53,439 nucleotides of DNA, from contig JANQKY010000088.1 of NCBI GenBank assembly GCA_028280885.1, forward strand, positions 1 to 53,439. Reading direction: 5' to 3'. A program made the translations under genes and the position numbers. The stretch is from Tepidamorphus sp. GTDB lineage: Bacteria; Pseudomonadota; Alphaproteobacteria; Rhizobiales; Tepidamorphaceae. Below are positions 16,878 through 24,203 of this stretch, in pieces. How positions within the stretch are numbered: position 1 is the first letter of the stretch; every line of letters starts with the position of its first letter. A model generated the notes under the pieces. The model was given only the letters and a program-made list of their open reading frames with translations, was not told the origin of the DNA and did no database searches.

Positions 16878-18375
16878 TCGGTCCGCCCTTTTCCGTGAGC
16901 TTATGGCCGAGTTGACTTTGAGCGACCGGCCGCAGAGCCTGATCGGCGGCGCGTTGCGCGACGGGACCGGCGAGCGGATCGCTCTGGAAGATCCGTATGC
17001 CCGCGTCGTCCTTGCCGACTATGCCGATTGCGGCGGCGATCTCGCCGACGCGGCCTGCGCGCGCGCGCAAGAGGCGCAGGTCAGGTGGGTCCGCGATTTT
17101 TCCGCCGCCGACCGTGGCACCGTCATGCAGGATATCGCCAGCGCCGTTCTGACCCGGTCGGACACGCTCGCGCGGCTCGAGGCCCTGAGCGCCGGCAAGC
17201 CGATCCGCGATTGCCGCGTCGAGGTCGCCAAGGTGGCGGAAATGTTCCGCTATTATGCCGGCTGGGCCGACAAGCTGCATGGCGAGGTCATCCCGGTGCC
17301 GAGCGGCCATCTGAACTACACGCTGCGCGAGCCGCTGGGCGTCGTCTTCCAGATCACGCCCTGGAACGCCCCGATCTTCACCGCCGGCTGGCAGGTCGCA
17401 CCCGCGATCGCGACCGGCAACGGTGTCGTCATCAAGCCGAGTGAACTGACGCCGGTGACGACGCTGGCGCTGGCCGTGATTGCCGAACAGGCCGGGCTGC
17501 CGGCCGGGCTGGTCAATGTTCTCAGCGGTCTGGGGCCGACCGCCGGCGAGGCCGCGATCGCAAACGACGCGGTTCGCAAGGTCGTGTTCGTCGGCTCGCC
17601 GATCACCGGCCGTCGCGTCGCCACGGCCGCCGGCAAGGCGCTCAAGCCGGTCGTGCTGGAGCTTGGCGGCAAGTCGGCCAATATCGTCTTCGCCGATGCC
17701 GATCCGGGGGCTGCCTGCCGCGGCGCGCAGGCGGCGATCTTCTCCGCCGCCGGACAGAGCTGCGTCGCCGGCTCGCGATTGCTGGTGGAAGAGGGCATCC
17801 GCGACGCGTTCCTGTCGAGGCTTGAAAAGGCAATGCGGCAGATCAGGCTGGGCGATCCGCTTGACGAGGCGACGGAGGTCGGGCCGATCGGCAATGCCCG
17901 CCAGTTTTCCCATGTAACCGAGATGATCGAGCAGGCTGGAAAATCCGGCGGCGAGGTCATCGCGGCCGGACGCCCGTCCGGGGAAGGGTATTTCGTGCCG
18001 CCGACGATCCTGACAGGACTTCAACAGACCGCGCCCGCAGCTTGCGAGGAGGTGTTCGGCCCTGTCGTCGCGGCCCTGCCGTTTTCAGACGAAGCCCAGG
18101 CCGTTTCGATTGCCAACGCGACGCCGTTCGGGCTCGCCGGGGCGGTCTGGACGCGCGATGTCGCAAGGGCACACCGCGTCGCCGCGGCGGTTCGCGCCGG
18201 AACGTTCTGGATCAACAGCTACAAGACCATCCACGTGTCCTCGCCCTTCGGCGGCTCGCGCGCGTCCGGCTTCGGCCGGTCGAGCGGAACCGATGCCCTG
18301 ATGGAATATACCGCGCCGAAGAGCGTCTGGGTCGAGACGGCCGCGGCATCGCCCATATCGTTCGGATACGACTGA
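16870..18375 (+). CDS. Aldehyde dehydrogenase family protein
   Basis: A 501-residue NAD(P)-dependent aldehyde dehydrogenase. The general base Glu264 lies in LELGGKSA and the nucleophile Cys298 in AGQSCVAGSRL; the Asn of ITPWNAP is also present. The ATG at 16870 overlaps the end of the preceding dehydrogenase gene. It probably oxidises the aldehyde made from the imported substrate to an acid. Similar family members act on betaine aldehyde, gamma-aminobutyraldehyde and semialdehydes. It is the last gene of the LysR-linked operon and ends 40 bases before the convergent VOC gene. Confidence 0.9.
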   Translation: MSDRSALFRELMAELTLSDRPQSLIGGALRDGTGERIALEDPYARVVLADYADCGGDLADAACARAQEAQVRWVRDFSAADRGTVMQDIASAVLTRSDTLARLEALSAGKPIRDCRVEVAKVAEMFRYYAGWADKLHGEVIPVPSGHLNYTLREPLGVVFQITPWNAPIFTAGWQVAPAIATGNGVVIKPSELTPVTTLALAVIAEQAGLPAGLVNVLSGLGPTAGEAAIANDAVRKVVFVGSPITGRRVATAAGKALKPVVLELGGKSANIVFADADPGAACRGAQAAIFSAAGQSCVAGSRLLVEEGIRDAFLSRLEKAMRQIRLGDPLDEATEVGPIGNARQFSHVTEMIEQAGKSGGEVIAAGRPSGEGYFVPPTILTGLQQTAPAACEEVFGPVVAALPFSDEAQAVSIANATPFGLAGAVWTRDVARAHRVAAAVRAGTFWINSYKTIHVSSPFGGSRASGFGRSSGTDALMEYTAPKSVWVETAAASPISFGYD

Positions 18376-18415
18376 AACGCGTTTGCCGGATGTCATTGCC
18401 GCCCGGGCTGAACTC

Positions 18416-19264
18416 CTAAAACAGCATCCGGTACCACGGACTGATATCGCGATACTGGGCACCGGTTTCGGCAACGCCAAACGCCGCGCCCGTGTTGTCG
18501 TAGCAAAGGGCGGACTCGTAGCCGGCGCCGAAATCGGTTCTCGACATCAGCCCGCCGCTTGCCTTGGCCAGACGTGGCGTGAACTCGGCCAGCGTATCCA
18601 CGCTGAAAAACGGTATCCAATAGACCTTCTCCGAGCGGACATTCTCGTCGACCGCCTGAATGCCGGCAATCTCCTCGCCGTCCGGGTTGATCAGCTTGAC
18701 CCGGTGGCCGTCAAACTCGGCGTCTTCGACGACATCCAGGCCCAGAACGCTGCGATAGAACGGCTCCACCGCCGGGATCGAGGCGGTGATCAACTCGTTC
18801 CAGACCATCAGGCCAGACGCGCTTCCATCCCCCTTGCTGTCGATATCGGGGCCGTCATAGCAGGTGAAGCCGGCGCCCAGCGGGTCGCGGATCAGCGCCA
18901 TGGTCCCCTCGCCGAAGGGCGTCGGCTCGACATCGATGCTGACACCCTCGATCGCCCTGGCCCGTGCGACGACGGCCTCGATATCGTCGACCGCGAGATA
19001 GGACATCCAGAAGGGCGGCATTTTGATCTTCTGGAAGAACGGCGGCATATCGAAGAGGCCCGCCGCGGGACGGTCGCCGCGCGTGGCGACATGGTAGGTG
19101 ACCTGATCCATGCCGAAGCGGTCGTCGGGACCAGCCGCCATCCGGCCTATGTCATGGTATGTCCAGCCGAAGACGGCTTCGTAGAAGCGCCGCGACGCCG
19201 CCACGTCATAGGAAGACAGATCGGCCCACACGAAGTTCGAGTTGGATCTGTAGTGCGTGCTCAT
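18416..19264 (-). CDS. VOC-superfamily protein with two glyoxalase-like modules
   Basis: A 282-residue protein with two vicinal-oxygen-chelate modules. The first runs from NFVWADLSSYDVAASRRFYEAVFGWTY to about residue 125. The second starts near residue 140 (MVWNELITASIPAVEPFYRSVLGLDV). The paired PFYRSVLG/FYEAVFGW helices are typical of VOC proteins, which include lyases, dioxygenases and antibiotic-binding proteins. Possible metal ligands are present but cannot be assigned with certainty, so the reaction is unknown. The ATG at 19264 has AAGGAG 7 bases upstream. It is the last gene of a TetR-led minus-strand operon; induction by a toxic small molecule is plausible. Confidence 0.8.
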   Translation of the reverse strand: MSTHYRSNSNFVWADLSSYDVAASRRFYEAVFGWTYHDIGRMAAGPDDRFGMDQVTYHVATRGDRPAAGLFDMPPFFQKIKMPPFWMSYLAVDDIEAVVARARAIEGVSIDVEPTPFGEGTMALIRDPLGAGFTCYDGPDIDSKGDGSASGLMVWNELITASIPAVEPFYRSVLGLDVVEDAEFDGHRVKLINPDGEEIAGIQAVDENVRSEKVYWIPFFSVDTLAEFTPRLAKASGGLMSRTDFGAGYESALCYDNTGAAFGVAETGAQYRDISPWYRMLF

Positions 19265-19291
19265 GGACGTGCTCCTTGGTCGCGGCAAAGC

Positions 19292-19543
19292 TCAGCCTGG
19301 CAGGGGGAAGAAGTCCGCGGCGATCATCCAGAGCCCGAACACCACCCAGGCGAGCTGGATCAGCCAGAACAGGACCGGGTCCTCGTCGCGGCGGACATCC
19401 GACAAGAGAAAGGCGTGATTTGCGCGGATGCTCCACACCGCCCAGTACACGAACAGCGCCCCCCACAGCGACTGGATCCCGAACGCGATCGAGATCATCA
19501 GCAGCGCGAAGGCGAGATAGTTGATGGATCGGTTCAGGGTCAT
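19292..19543 (-). CDS. Small two-helix membrane protein
   Basis: An 83-residue hydrophobic protein. Two or three membrane helices are visible: YLAFALLMISIAFGIQSLWG, ALFVYWAVWSI and LFWLIQLAWVVFGLWMIAAD. It has no recognised catalytic motif. Its ATG overlaps the TetR stop as ATGA and it lies 27 bases before the VOC gene, so the three are co-translated or co-transcribed. It could be a membrane accessory to whatever TetR controls. I do not recognise the family. Confidence 0.65.
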   Translation of the reverse strand: MTLNRSINYLAFALLMISIAFGIQSLWGALFVYWAVWSIRANHAFLLSDVRRDEDPVLFWLIQLAWVVFGLWMIAADFFPLPG

Positions 19544-20139
19544 TCCGGCGTTCCTTGTCGGGAGAGCAGGCTGTTCGCCACCGTTCTTGCCCGCTCCTGC
19601 CAGTCCTTCGGCATGTCCAGGGCCTCGAAGGCAGCGACCGTGAAGTACAGCGCGACGATGCCATGGGCGGTCGTGCGGGCGATCTCCTGATCGGGGATAT
19701 CGACCGCCAGGGCCCGGGCCACTTCCGCTTCCATCCGCAGGATGCAGGCCCGGCACCGCTCGCGCAGGCTTTCGTCGGAGCGCGCATGGGCGGTGAGCGC
19801 GGCAAAGGCCAAGGTCACGTCCGGGTCGCTGGCGTCATTGGGGGAAAACAGCATCTCATTCAGGCAGGCGCCGACGTTCCGGTCTGGCAGGGCTTCGATC
19901 AGGGCGTCGACATCCGCATCGAAACGCGACAGGACAAAGTCCTGCAGCGCGGCGATCATGTCGTCGCGGTTGCCCAGGTGATGCCGGATCAGCGGCCGCG
20001 TCAGGCCCGCCTGTTTCGCCACCAAGCCCAGTGTCGTGCCTTCGAGGCCGAACCTCGCCACGCACCGAACCAGCGCCGACATCACCTGCTCATAGCGCTC
20101 GTCCCTGTTCGAGGGACGTCCAACGCTGCTGGATCCCAT
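19540..20139 (-). CDS. TetR/AcrR-family transcriptional repressor
   Basis: A 199-residue regulator. The N-terminal helix-turn-helix is GLEGTTLGLVAKQAGLTRPLIRHHLGNRDDMIAAL, described here by its parts TTLGLVAKQAGL and PLIRHHLGNRD, followed by an all-helical ligand domain. Overall layout is like BetI-type members. The start at 20139 (MGSSSVGRPSNRDERYEQV) is preferred because it gives the usual short arm before the helix-turn-helix; an ATG at 20193 would add 18 residues. Two identical-type palindromes 59-110 bases upstream are likely operators, so it probably represses its own operon. Confidence 0.85.
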   Translation of the reverse strand: MGSSSVGRPSNRDERYEQVMSALVRCVARFGLEGTTLGLVAKQAGLTRPLIRHHLGNRDDMIAALQDFVLSRFDADVDALIEALPDRNVGACLNEMLFSPNDASDPDVTLAFAALTAHARSDESLRERCRACILRMEAEVARALAVDIPDQEIARTTAHGIVALYFTVAAFEALDMPKDWQERARTVANSLLSRQGTPE

Positions 20140-20197
20140 CTCTTGCGTCTCCCATCGTTTGGGTGCGCGGCCGGCCGCAAGGCTGTGCGGCAATAGC

Positions 20198-20211
20198 TGT
20201 CATGCATGACA
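20198..20211. promoter_or_regulatory. TetR operator 1
   Basis: TGTCA-tgca-TGACA lies within a perfect 16-base palindrome (CTGTCATGCATGACAG, from 20197 to 20212). The same half-sites recur 38 bases away. It sits just upstream of the tetR gene and would block its promoter. Confidence 0.6.
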
Positions 20212-20235
20212 GTAAATAGGGGGCGATAGATAAGC

Positions 20236-20249
20236 TGTCAATCGTGACA
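20236..20249. promoter_or_regulatory. TetR operator 2
   Basis: TGTCA-atcg-TGACA has the same inverted half-sites and spacer length as operator 1, with a different spacer sequence. The 38-base centre-to-centre distance is about 3.6 helical turns. Conservation of arms but not spacer is the pattern expected of a real dimer-binding site. Confidence 0.55.
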
Positions 20250-20419
20250 ATAAAAATCCGCGAATTCGAGCCGTCATCGTTTGCACCGGGACCGCAGGTG
20301 ACCGCCGTGCGGCGTTTCGCAACAAGGTCCGGTGATGCGCGCACTCTGATCGAATGCCCGGCTTCCAATCGGTCTGATATCTTTCTGATCCGGTTGACAC
20401 AGATTAATTGACCTTCAAA

Positions 20420-20430
20420 AACATATCAGT
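20420..20430 (+). promoter_or_regulatory. Probable GntR-regulator site before the aldehyde dehydrogenase
   Basis: AACATATCAGT occurs in inverted orientation, with all eleven bases identical, in the gntR-enoyl-CoA hydratase intergenic region. It begins 20 bases after a TTGACA hexamer (20394-20399), so a bound repressor would cover the -10 region. A partial inverse copy, CTGATAT, lies at 20374-20380. Confidence 0.5.
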
Positions 20431-20449
20431 TTCGGATCGAGAGGCATTG

Positions 20450-21949
20450 ATGGGCATTTCCGTTCTTGATAAGCGCGACCAGCTGAGCGTGACGGATCGC
20501 GGGCTCTATATCGACGGCACCTGGACAGACGCGGCGGCCGGTCGGTTCGACCATCTGCACCCGGCTACGAACGAAATGGTAACCAGCGTCGCCGAAGCCG
20601 GTGCCGACGCGGTCGGCCGTGCCGTGCAGGCGGCCCGGCGGGCCTTCGACGACGGCCCCTGGGGCGCGATGCGGCCGCGGCAGCGCAAGCGCTATCTCCA
20701 GCGGTTCGCGGAGCTGCTCGAAGCCCACGCCGACGAACTCGCCATGCTACAGACGCTGGACAACGGCCTGCCCATTCATCATGCCCGCAATTCCAGGATC
20801 TCCGCGCCGCATGTCGCCGATGTCTTCGACTATTTCGCCGGCTGGGCCGACAAGATCTCGGGCGAGACGCCGCCGCTCTACACGGATGCCCATGACCTGC
20901 AATTCGTGACGTTTCGCGAGCCTGTCGGCGTGGCGGCCGGGATCATTCCGTGGAACGGCCCGATGATGATGTTCGCCTACAAGGTGGCGCCGGCGCTCGC
21001 CTGCGGCTGCACGGTGGTCCTCAAGCCGTCGGAAAACGCCTCGCTGTGCGCGCTGCGGCTGACGGAACTCATGCAGGAGCTTGACCTTCCGCCCGGTGTG
21101 TTCAACCTGGTGACCGGCGGGCCGGAAACCGGGCAGGCCCTCGTCGATCACCCCGGCGTCGACAAGATCGCTTTCACGGGCAGTCGGGCGGTCGGCGCGC
21201 ATATCATGTCGACGGCGGGCGCCGACGTGAAGCGCGTTACGCTTGAGCTCGGCGGCAAGAGCGCGGCGCTCGTCTTTGCGGACGTGCCCTCGCCCGAGCA
21301 GGCGGGTTACGGGCTGATGGCGGGCGCGTCGACCTTCCTGTCCGGTCAGATCTGCTCGCTCACGACCCGCGTGCTGGTCCATGCCTCGATCTACGACCGG
21401 TTTCTTGAAGGAGCCACCGCGCAGCTTGAGACTGTCCGGCTCGGCGACCCGTATGATCCCGAAACCACCTCGGCGGCGCTGATCAACCGCCGCCAGAAGG
21501 AAAAGGTGTTGGGATATATGGACATAGGCCTCGAAGGGGGCGCCAGGCTGGTGGCCGGGGGCGGTGCGCCCGGAGGCGATCTCGAAGCCGGCAACTGGGT
21601 CAACCCGACGCTGTTCGCCGATGTCGACAATGCCTCTCGCCTGGCCCAGGAGGAGATCTTCGGGCCGGTCCTGTCCGTTATTCCGTTCAAGAGCGAGGAG
21701 GAGGCGACCCGGATCGCCAATGCCTCGCGCTTCGGGCTGTCCGGCGCCATCTTCACGCGCGATGTGGCGCGGGCCTTCCGGGTGGGTCGGCAGATGAAGA
21801 CCGGATCGGTCGGCGTCAACGGATACGGACTGGCGCCGAACGCGCCGATCGGCGGCGTCAAGGCCTCCGGTGTCGGCCGTGAAGGGGGGCAAGCCTCGAT
21901 CGAGGCCTATACCGAGCTGAAGACGATGATCTTCAATCTGGCCGGTTAG
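20450..21949 (+). CDS. Aldehyde dehydrogenase family protein
   Basis: A 499-residue NAD(P)-dependent aldehyde dehydrogenase. The general base is Glu266 (LELGGKSAAL), the nucleophile Cys302 (SGQICSLTT), the cofactor-loop Asn is in IIPWNGP, and EEIFGPV and GVNGYG are in their usual places. The ATG at 20450 has AGAGG 7 bases upstream; an earlier in-frame ATG at 20408 would overlap the promoter elements. It stands alone between the TetR and GntR genes. The operator-like motif it shares with the GntR promoter region suggests it belongs to the downstream catabolic regulon although transcribed separately. Substrate unknown. Confidence 0.9.
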   Translation: MGISVLDKRDQLSVTDRGLYIDGTWTDAAAGRFDHLHPATNEMVTSVAEAGADAVGRAVQAARRAFDDGPWGAMRPRQRKRYLQRFAELLEAHADELAMLQTLDNGLPIHHARNSRISAPHVADVFDYFAGWADKISGETPPLYTDAHDLQFVTFREPVGVAAGIIPWNGPMMMFAYKVAPALACGCTVVLKPSENASLCALRLTELMQELDLPPGVFNLVTGGPETGQALVDHPGVDKIAFTGSRAVGAHIMSTAGADVKRVTLELGGKSAALVFADVPSPEQAGYGLMAGASTFLSGQICSLTTRVLVHASIYDRFLEGATAQLETVRLGDPYDPETTSAALINRRQKEKVLGYMDIGLEGGARLVAGGGAPGGDLEAGNWVNPTLFADVDNASRLAQEEIFGPVLSVIPFKSEEEATRIANASRFGLSGAIFTRDVARAFRVGRQMKTGSVGVNGYGLAPNAPIGGVKASGVGREGGQASIEAYTELKTMIFNLAG

Positions 21950-21972
21950 CGTTCGGGTTCCCGCCCACCATC

Positions 21973-22611
21973 CTACACGCCCAGCGCACGTCGCAGGCCC
22001 ATCGACAGATGCTCTTCCATCTTGTCGGCGGCGCGGGAGGCCGAGCGCTCCCGCAGCGCTGAAATGATCTCCAGATGCTCGTCCATCGCCTTGCACATCG
22101 AGGCGGCCGTCAACAGGCCGAAGGACGCGCGCACGACGGTAATGCGGTCCATGTTCTGCGCGTAGAGCTTCTCCAGGATCGGGTTCTGCATCCGGTTGAT
22201 CATCGTCCGGTGGAAATGGAAATCCAGGCTCTGCGCCTCGCGCAGCAGGTCGGGATCTTGATGATCCTTAAGGCGGCTTCTCATCTCGCGGTGGGCGTCG
22301 GACAGCGCGTCCAGCTCCTCCGGCTGCGCGACCTCCGCGAACAGGGTTACCGCCGATTTCTCGAAGATGATGCGCAACTGGAAGACGGAGCGGATGAAGG
22401 TCAGGTTCGTCTCGACGAACTGAATGCCGCGTTGCGGCACGATCCGCACAAGGCCCTCCGACTCGAGCTGCTTGAGCGCTTCACGCATCGGCGCAAGCGG
22501 AATGCCCGTCAGTTCCACCAGCTCGCGTTGGGACACGAATTGGCCGGGCGCCAGGTCGCCGCCAAACAGCCGCTGCTTCAGATCTTCATAGGCGCGGTCG
22601 CTCAGTCGCAT
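21973..22611 (-). CDS. GntR-family transcriptional regulator with FCD effector domain
   Basis: A 212-residue regulator: winged helix at about residues 8-70 (VSQRELVELTGIPLAPMREALKQLESEGLV) and an all-helical FCD domain. Candidate metal or acid ligands in the FCD domain are in SLDFHFHRTMI and MDEHLEIISAL. FCD-type GntR proteins usually sense carboxylates or sugar acids and repress catabolic operons. It is divergent from the enoyl-CoA hydratase operon with 141 bases between them. The 11-base motif there, repeated before the upstream aldehyde dehydrogenase, makes it the likely controller of the whole island. Confidence 0.9.
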   Translation of the reverse strand: MRLSDRAYEDLKQRLFGGDLAPGQFVSQRELVELTGIPLAPMREALKQLESEGLVRIVPQRGIQFVETNLTFIRSVFQLRIIFEKSAVTLFAEVAQPEELDALSDAHREMRSRLKDHQDPDLLREAQSLDFHFHRTMINRMQNPILEKLYAQNMDRITVVRASFGLLTAASMCKAMDEHLEIISALRERSASRAADKMEEHLSMGLRRALGV

Positions 22612-22634
22612 CCGGGCACTCCGTCAATAGCCAT

Positions 22635-22645
22635 ACTGATATGTT
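22635..22645. promoter_or_regulatory. Probable GntR-regulator site in the divergent promoter region
   Basis: ACTGATATGTT is the exact reverse complement of the motif before the aldehyde dehydrogenase at 20450. It lies 24 bases upstream of the gntR start and 108 bases before the enoyl-CoA hydratase start, so one site could serve both directions. Confidence 0.5.
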
Positions 22646-22752
22646 ACTGACTGCGTTGATGAGGCGCAATCCAGCCTGTTTGATAGGATTATACAGACAG
22701 AAAGAGGACCGCCTCAGACACCGGCTCGGTCGGATGAGGCTGCATCGGGGCA

Positions 22753-23547
22753 ATGGCCGAACACACAGCACAAACGGACACCGCAACGGTTACCCGCAGC
22801 GATGCCGACGGCGTGTCGTCGCTGGTCATCTGCGCGCCGGCCACGCGCAATGCGCTCAGTCTCGATCTGGCCGAGGCGCTTTTGAGTGCGCTCAGGGGCG
22901 CCGACGCGGATCCGACTGTCCGAGTCATCACGATTACCGGCGCCGGCGATACGTTTTGTGCCGGCGGGGACATCCGCGACCTGGAGGAGGGCGCCACGGG
23001 CGCTGATGCGCAACGGGCCGATACGTGCTGGCGCGCGCTCTTTTCGATCCATAGCTGGTGCAACACGCCGGTGATCGCGATCGTGAACGGCGCTGCCATG
23101 GGGGCCGGCTGCGCGCTCGCGGTGGCCTGCCACATCGCGTTTGCCACCGAAGCGGCCAGGTTCGCGCTTCCCGAACTGCGGCTGTCGATCTTTCCGACCA
23201 TGGGCCTTCCCGGCCTGATCGCGCGGATCGGCCCGGCGCGCGCCACCGAACTGGCCTTGTCCGCCCGCGTGGTCGGTGCCGGCGAAGCCGCGCAAGCCGG
23301 ATTGGTCGTCGCGCTGTGCGATCGCGATGAGATCAACGCGCGCGTGCACGCCATCGCCGATCGCGTTTCGGTGCTGTCGCCGCAATCGCTGGCCGATGGC
23401 CTGTCGCTGATCGATCGGCTGAGTCGCGCGGAGCCCACGGCGCGTCTGCGCATCGCCGCCGAGCGGCGGGCGCGATCAATCTCCACCCCCGAAGCGCGCG
23501 CGGCGCTGCAAAAGGCGCTGGCCGGACGGCGAGCGAAAGCATCATGA
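22753..23547 (+). CDS. Enoyl-CoA hydratase/isomerase family protein
   Basis: A 264-residue crotonase-fold protein. The oxyanion-hole segments are GDTFCAGGDIRDLEE (about residues 58-72) and IVNGAAMGAGCALAVACHIAFAT, given here by parts NGAAMGAGCALA and CHIAFAT. A glutamate in FALPELRLSIFP sits at a usual catalytic position, while the second canonical glutamate region reads PTMGLPGLIARIG. The reaction could be hydration, isomerisation or retro-type chemistry on a CoA thioester. It is the first gene of a coupled run of seven enzymes or transport genes; its stop overlaps the next start (ATGA). Confidence 0.87.
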   Translation: MAEHTAQTDTATVTRSDADGVSSLVICAPATRNALSLDLAEALLSALRGADADPTVRVITITGAGDTFCAGGDIRDLEEGATGADAQRADTCWRALFSIHSWCNTPVIAIVNGAAMGAGCALAVACHIAFATEAARFALPELRLSIFPTMGLPGLIARIGPARATELALSARVVGAGEAAQAGLVVALCDRDEINARVHAIADRVSVLSPQSLADGLSLIDRLSRAEPTARLRIAAERRARSISTPEARAALQKALAGRRAKAS

Positions 23548-24203
23548 GCGACATCCTCGATCAGATCGGACAGTTCGGAACGGCGACGATCCACGAAGCA
23601 ATGGGCCGCCGCGGCGCGCTGCCTTGCGATATCGCGCCCATCGCGACCGGTCAGGCCATCGTCGGCCGGGCCGTGACGGCGGAATGCCAGCCGCGCGATA
23701 ACGCAGCCCTTCTGGCCGCTCTTTCGATGGCGGGCGAGGGCGACGTTCTGGTGGTCGCGACGGGCGGACATCGCGAGGCCGGCTATTTCGGCGAGGTGCT
23801 GGCGACGGCCTGCCAGGCGCGCGGCATAGCCGGCCTGGTGATCGACGGCGGTGTTCGCGATACCGCGGAACTGCGGGCCATGGGCTTTGCCGTCTTTGCC
23901 GCCCGCACCTGCATCCAGGGCACCGTCAAGGCGACCCTTGGCGCGGTCCAGGCCCCGATCGCGATCGGCGGGCAGGTCATCCGGCCGGGCGACTATGTGC
24001 GCGGTGACGATGACGGGGTCGTCATCATCGCGCCGGAGGATGCGGACGCGGCGGTGCAGGCAAGTCGGGCCCGCGAAGACAAGGAAAGCCAGATCATGCA
24101 ACGGATGCGCGAGGGGACGCCGCCTTTGGTGGCGCTCGGCCAGGACGCCTTGCTGCGCGATCTCGGGTTCCGGGCAGAGCGTTTTTCGGAGGACAGGACG
24201 TGA
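23544..24203 (+). CDS. RraA-family protein, probable class II pyruvate aldolase/decarboxylase
   Basis: A 219-residue protein of the RraA fold. Members with catalytic activity cleave 4-hydroxy-4-methyl-2-oxoglutarate or 4-carboxy-4-hydroxy-2-oxoadipate to pyruvate plus a second 2-oxoacid and decarboxylate oxaloacetate. The Arg-Asp pair of the metal/substrate site is seen as Arg105-Asp106 in GGVRDTAEL, with Glu109 three residues on, as in the enzymatic members. GDYVRGDDDGVVIIA is the usual C-terminal signature. The true RNase E regulator RraA lacks the catabolic context seen here. It is translationally coupled on both sides (ATGA, then GTGA). Confidence 0.85.
   Translation: MSDILDQIGQFGTATIHEAMGRRGALPCDIAPIATGQAIVGRAVTAECQPRDNAALLAALSMAGEGDVLVVATGGHREAGYFGEVLATACQARGIAGLVIDGGVRDTAELRAMGFAVFAARTCIQGTVKATLGAVQAPIAIGGQVIRPGDYVRGDDDGVVIIAPEDADAAVQASRAREDKESQIMQRMREGTPPLVALGQDALLRDLGFRAERFSEDRT

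Noticed and set aside
18363..18434. CCGGATG ... CATCCGG inverted repeat between convergent genes as terminator
   Set aside because: The loop is about 37 bases and half of the repeat is inside the VOC coding region; no T-run follows.
23544..24203. RraA as RNase E inhibitor
   Set aside because: The Arg105-Asp106-x2-Glu109 site and the catabolic operon point to an aldolase/decarboxylase instead.
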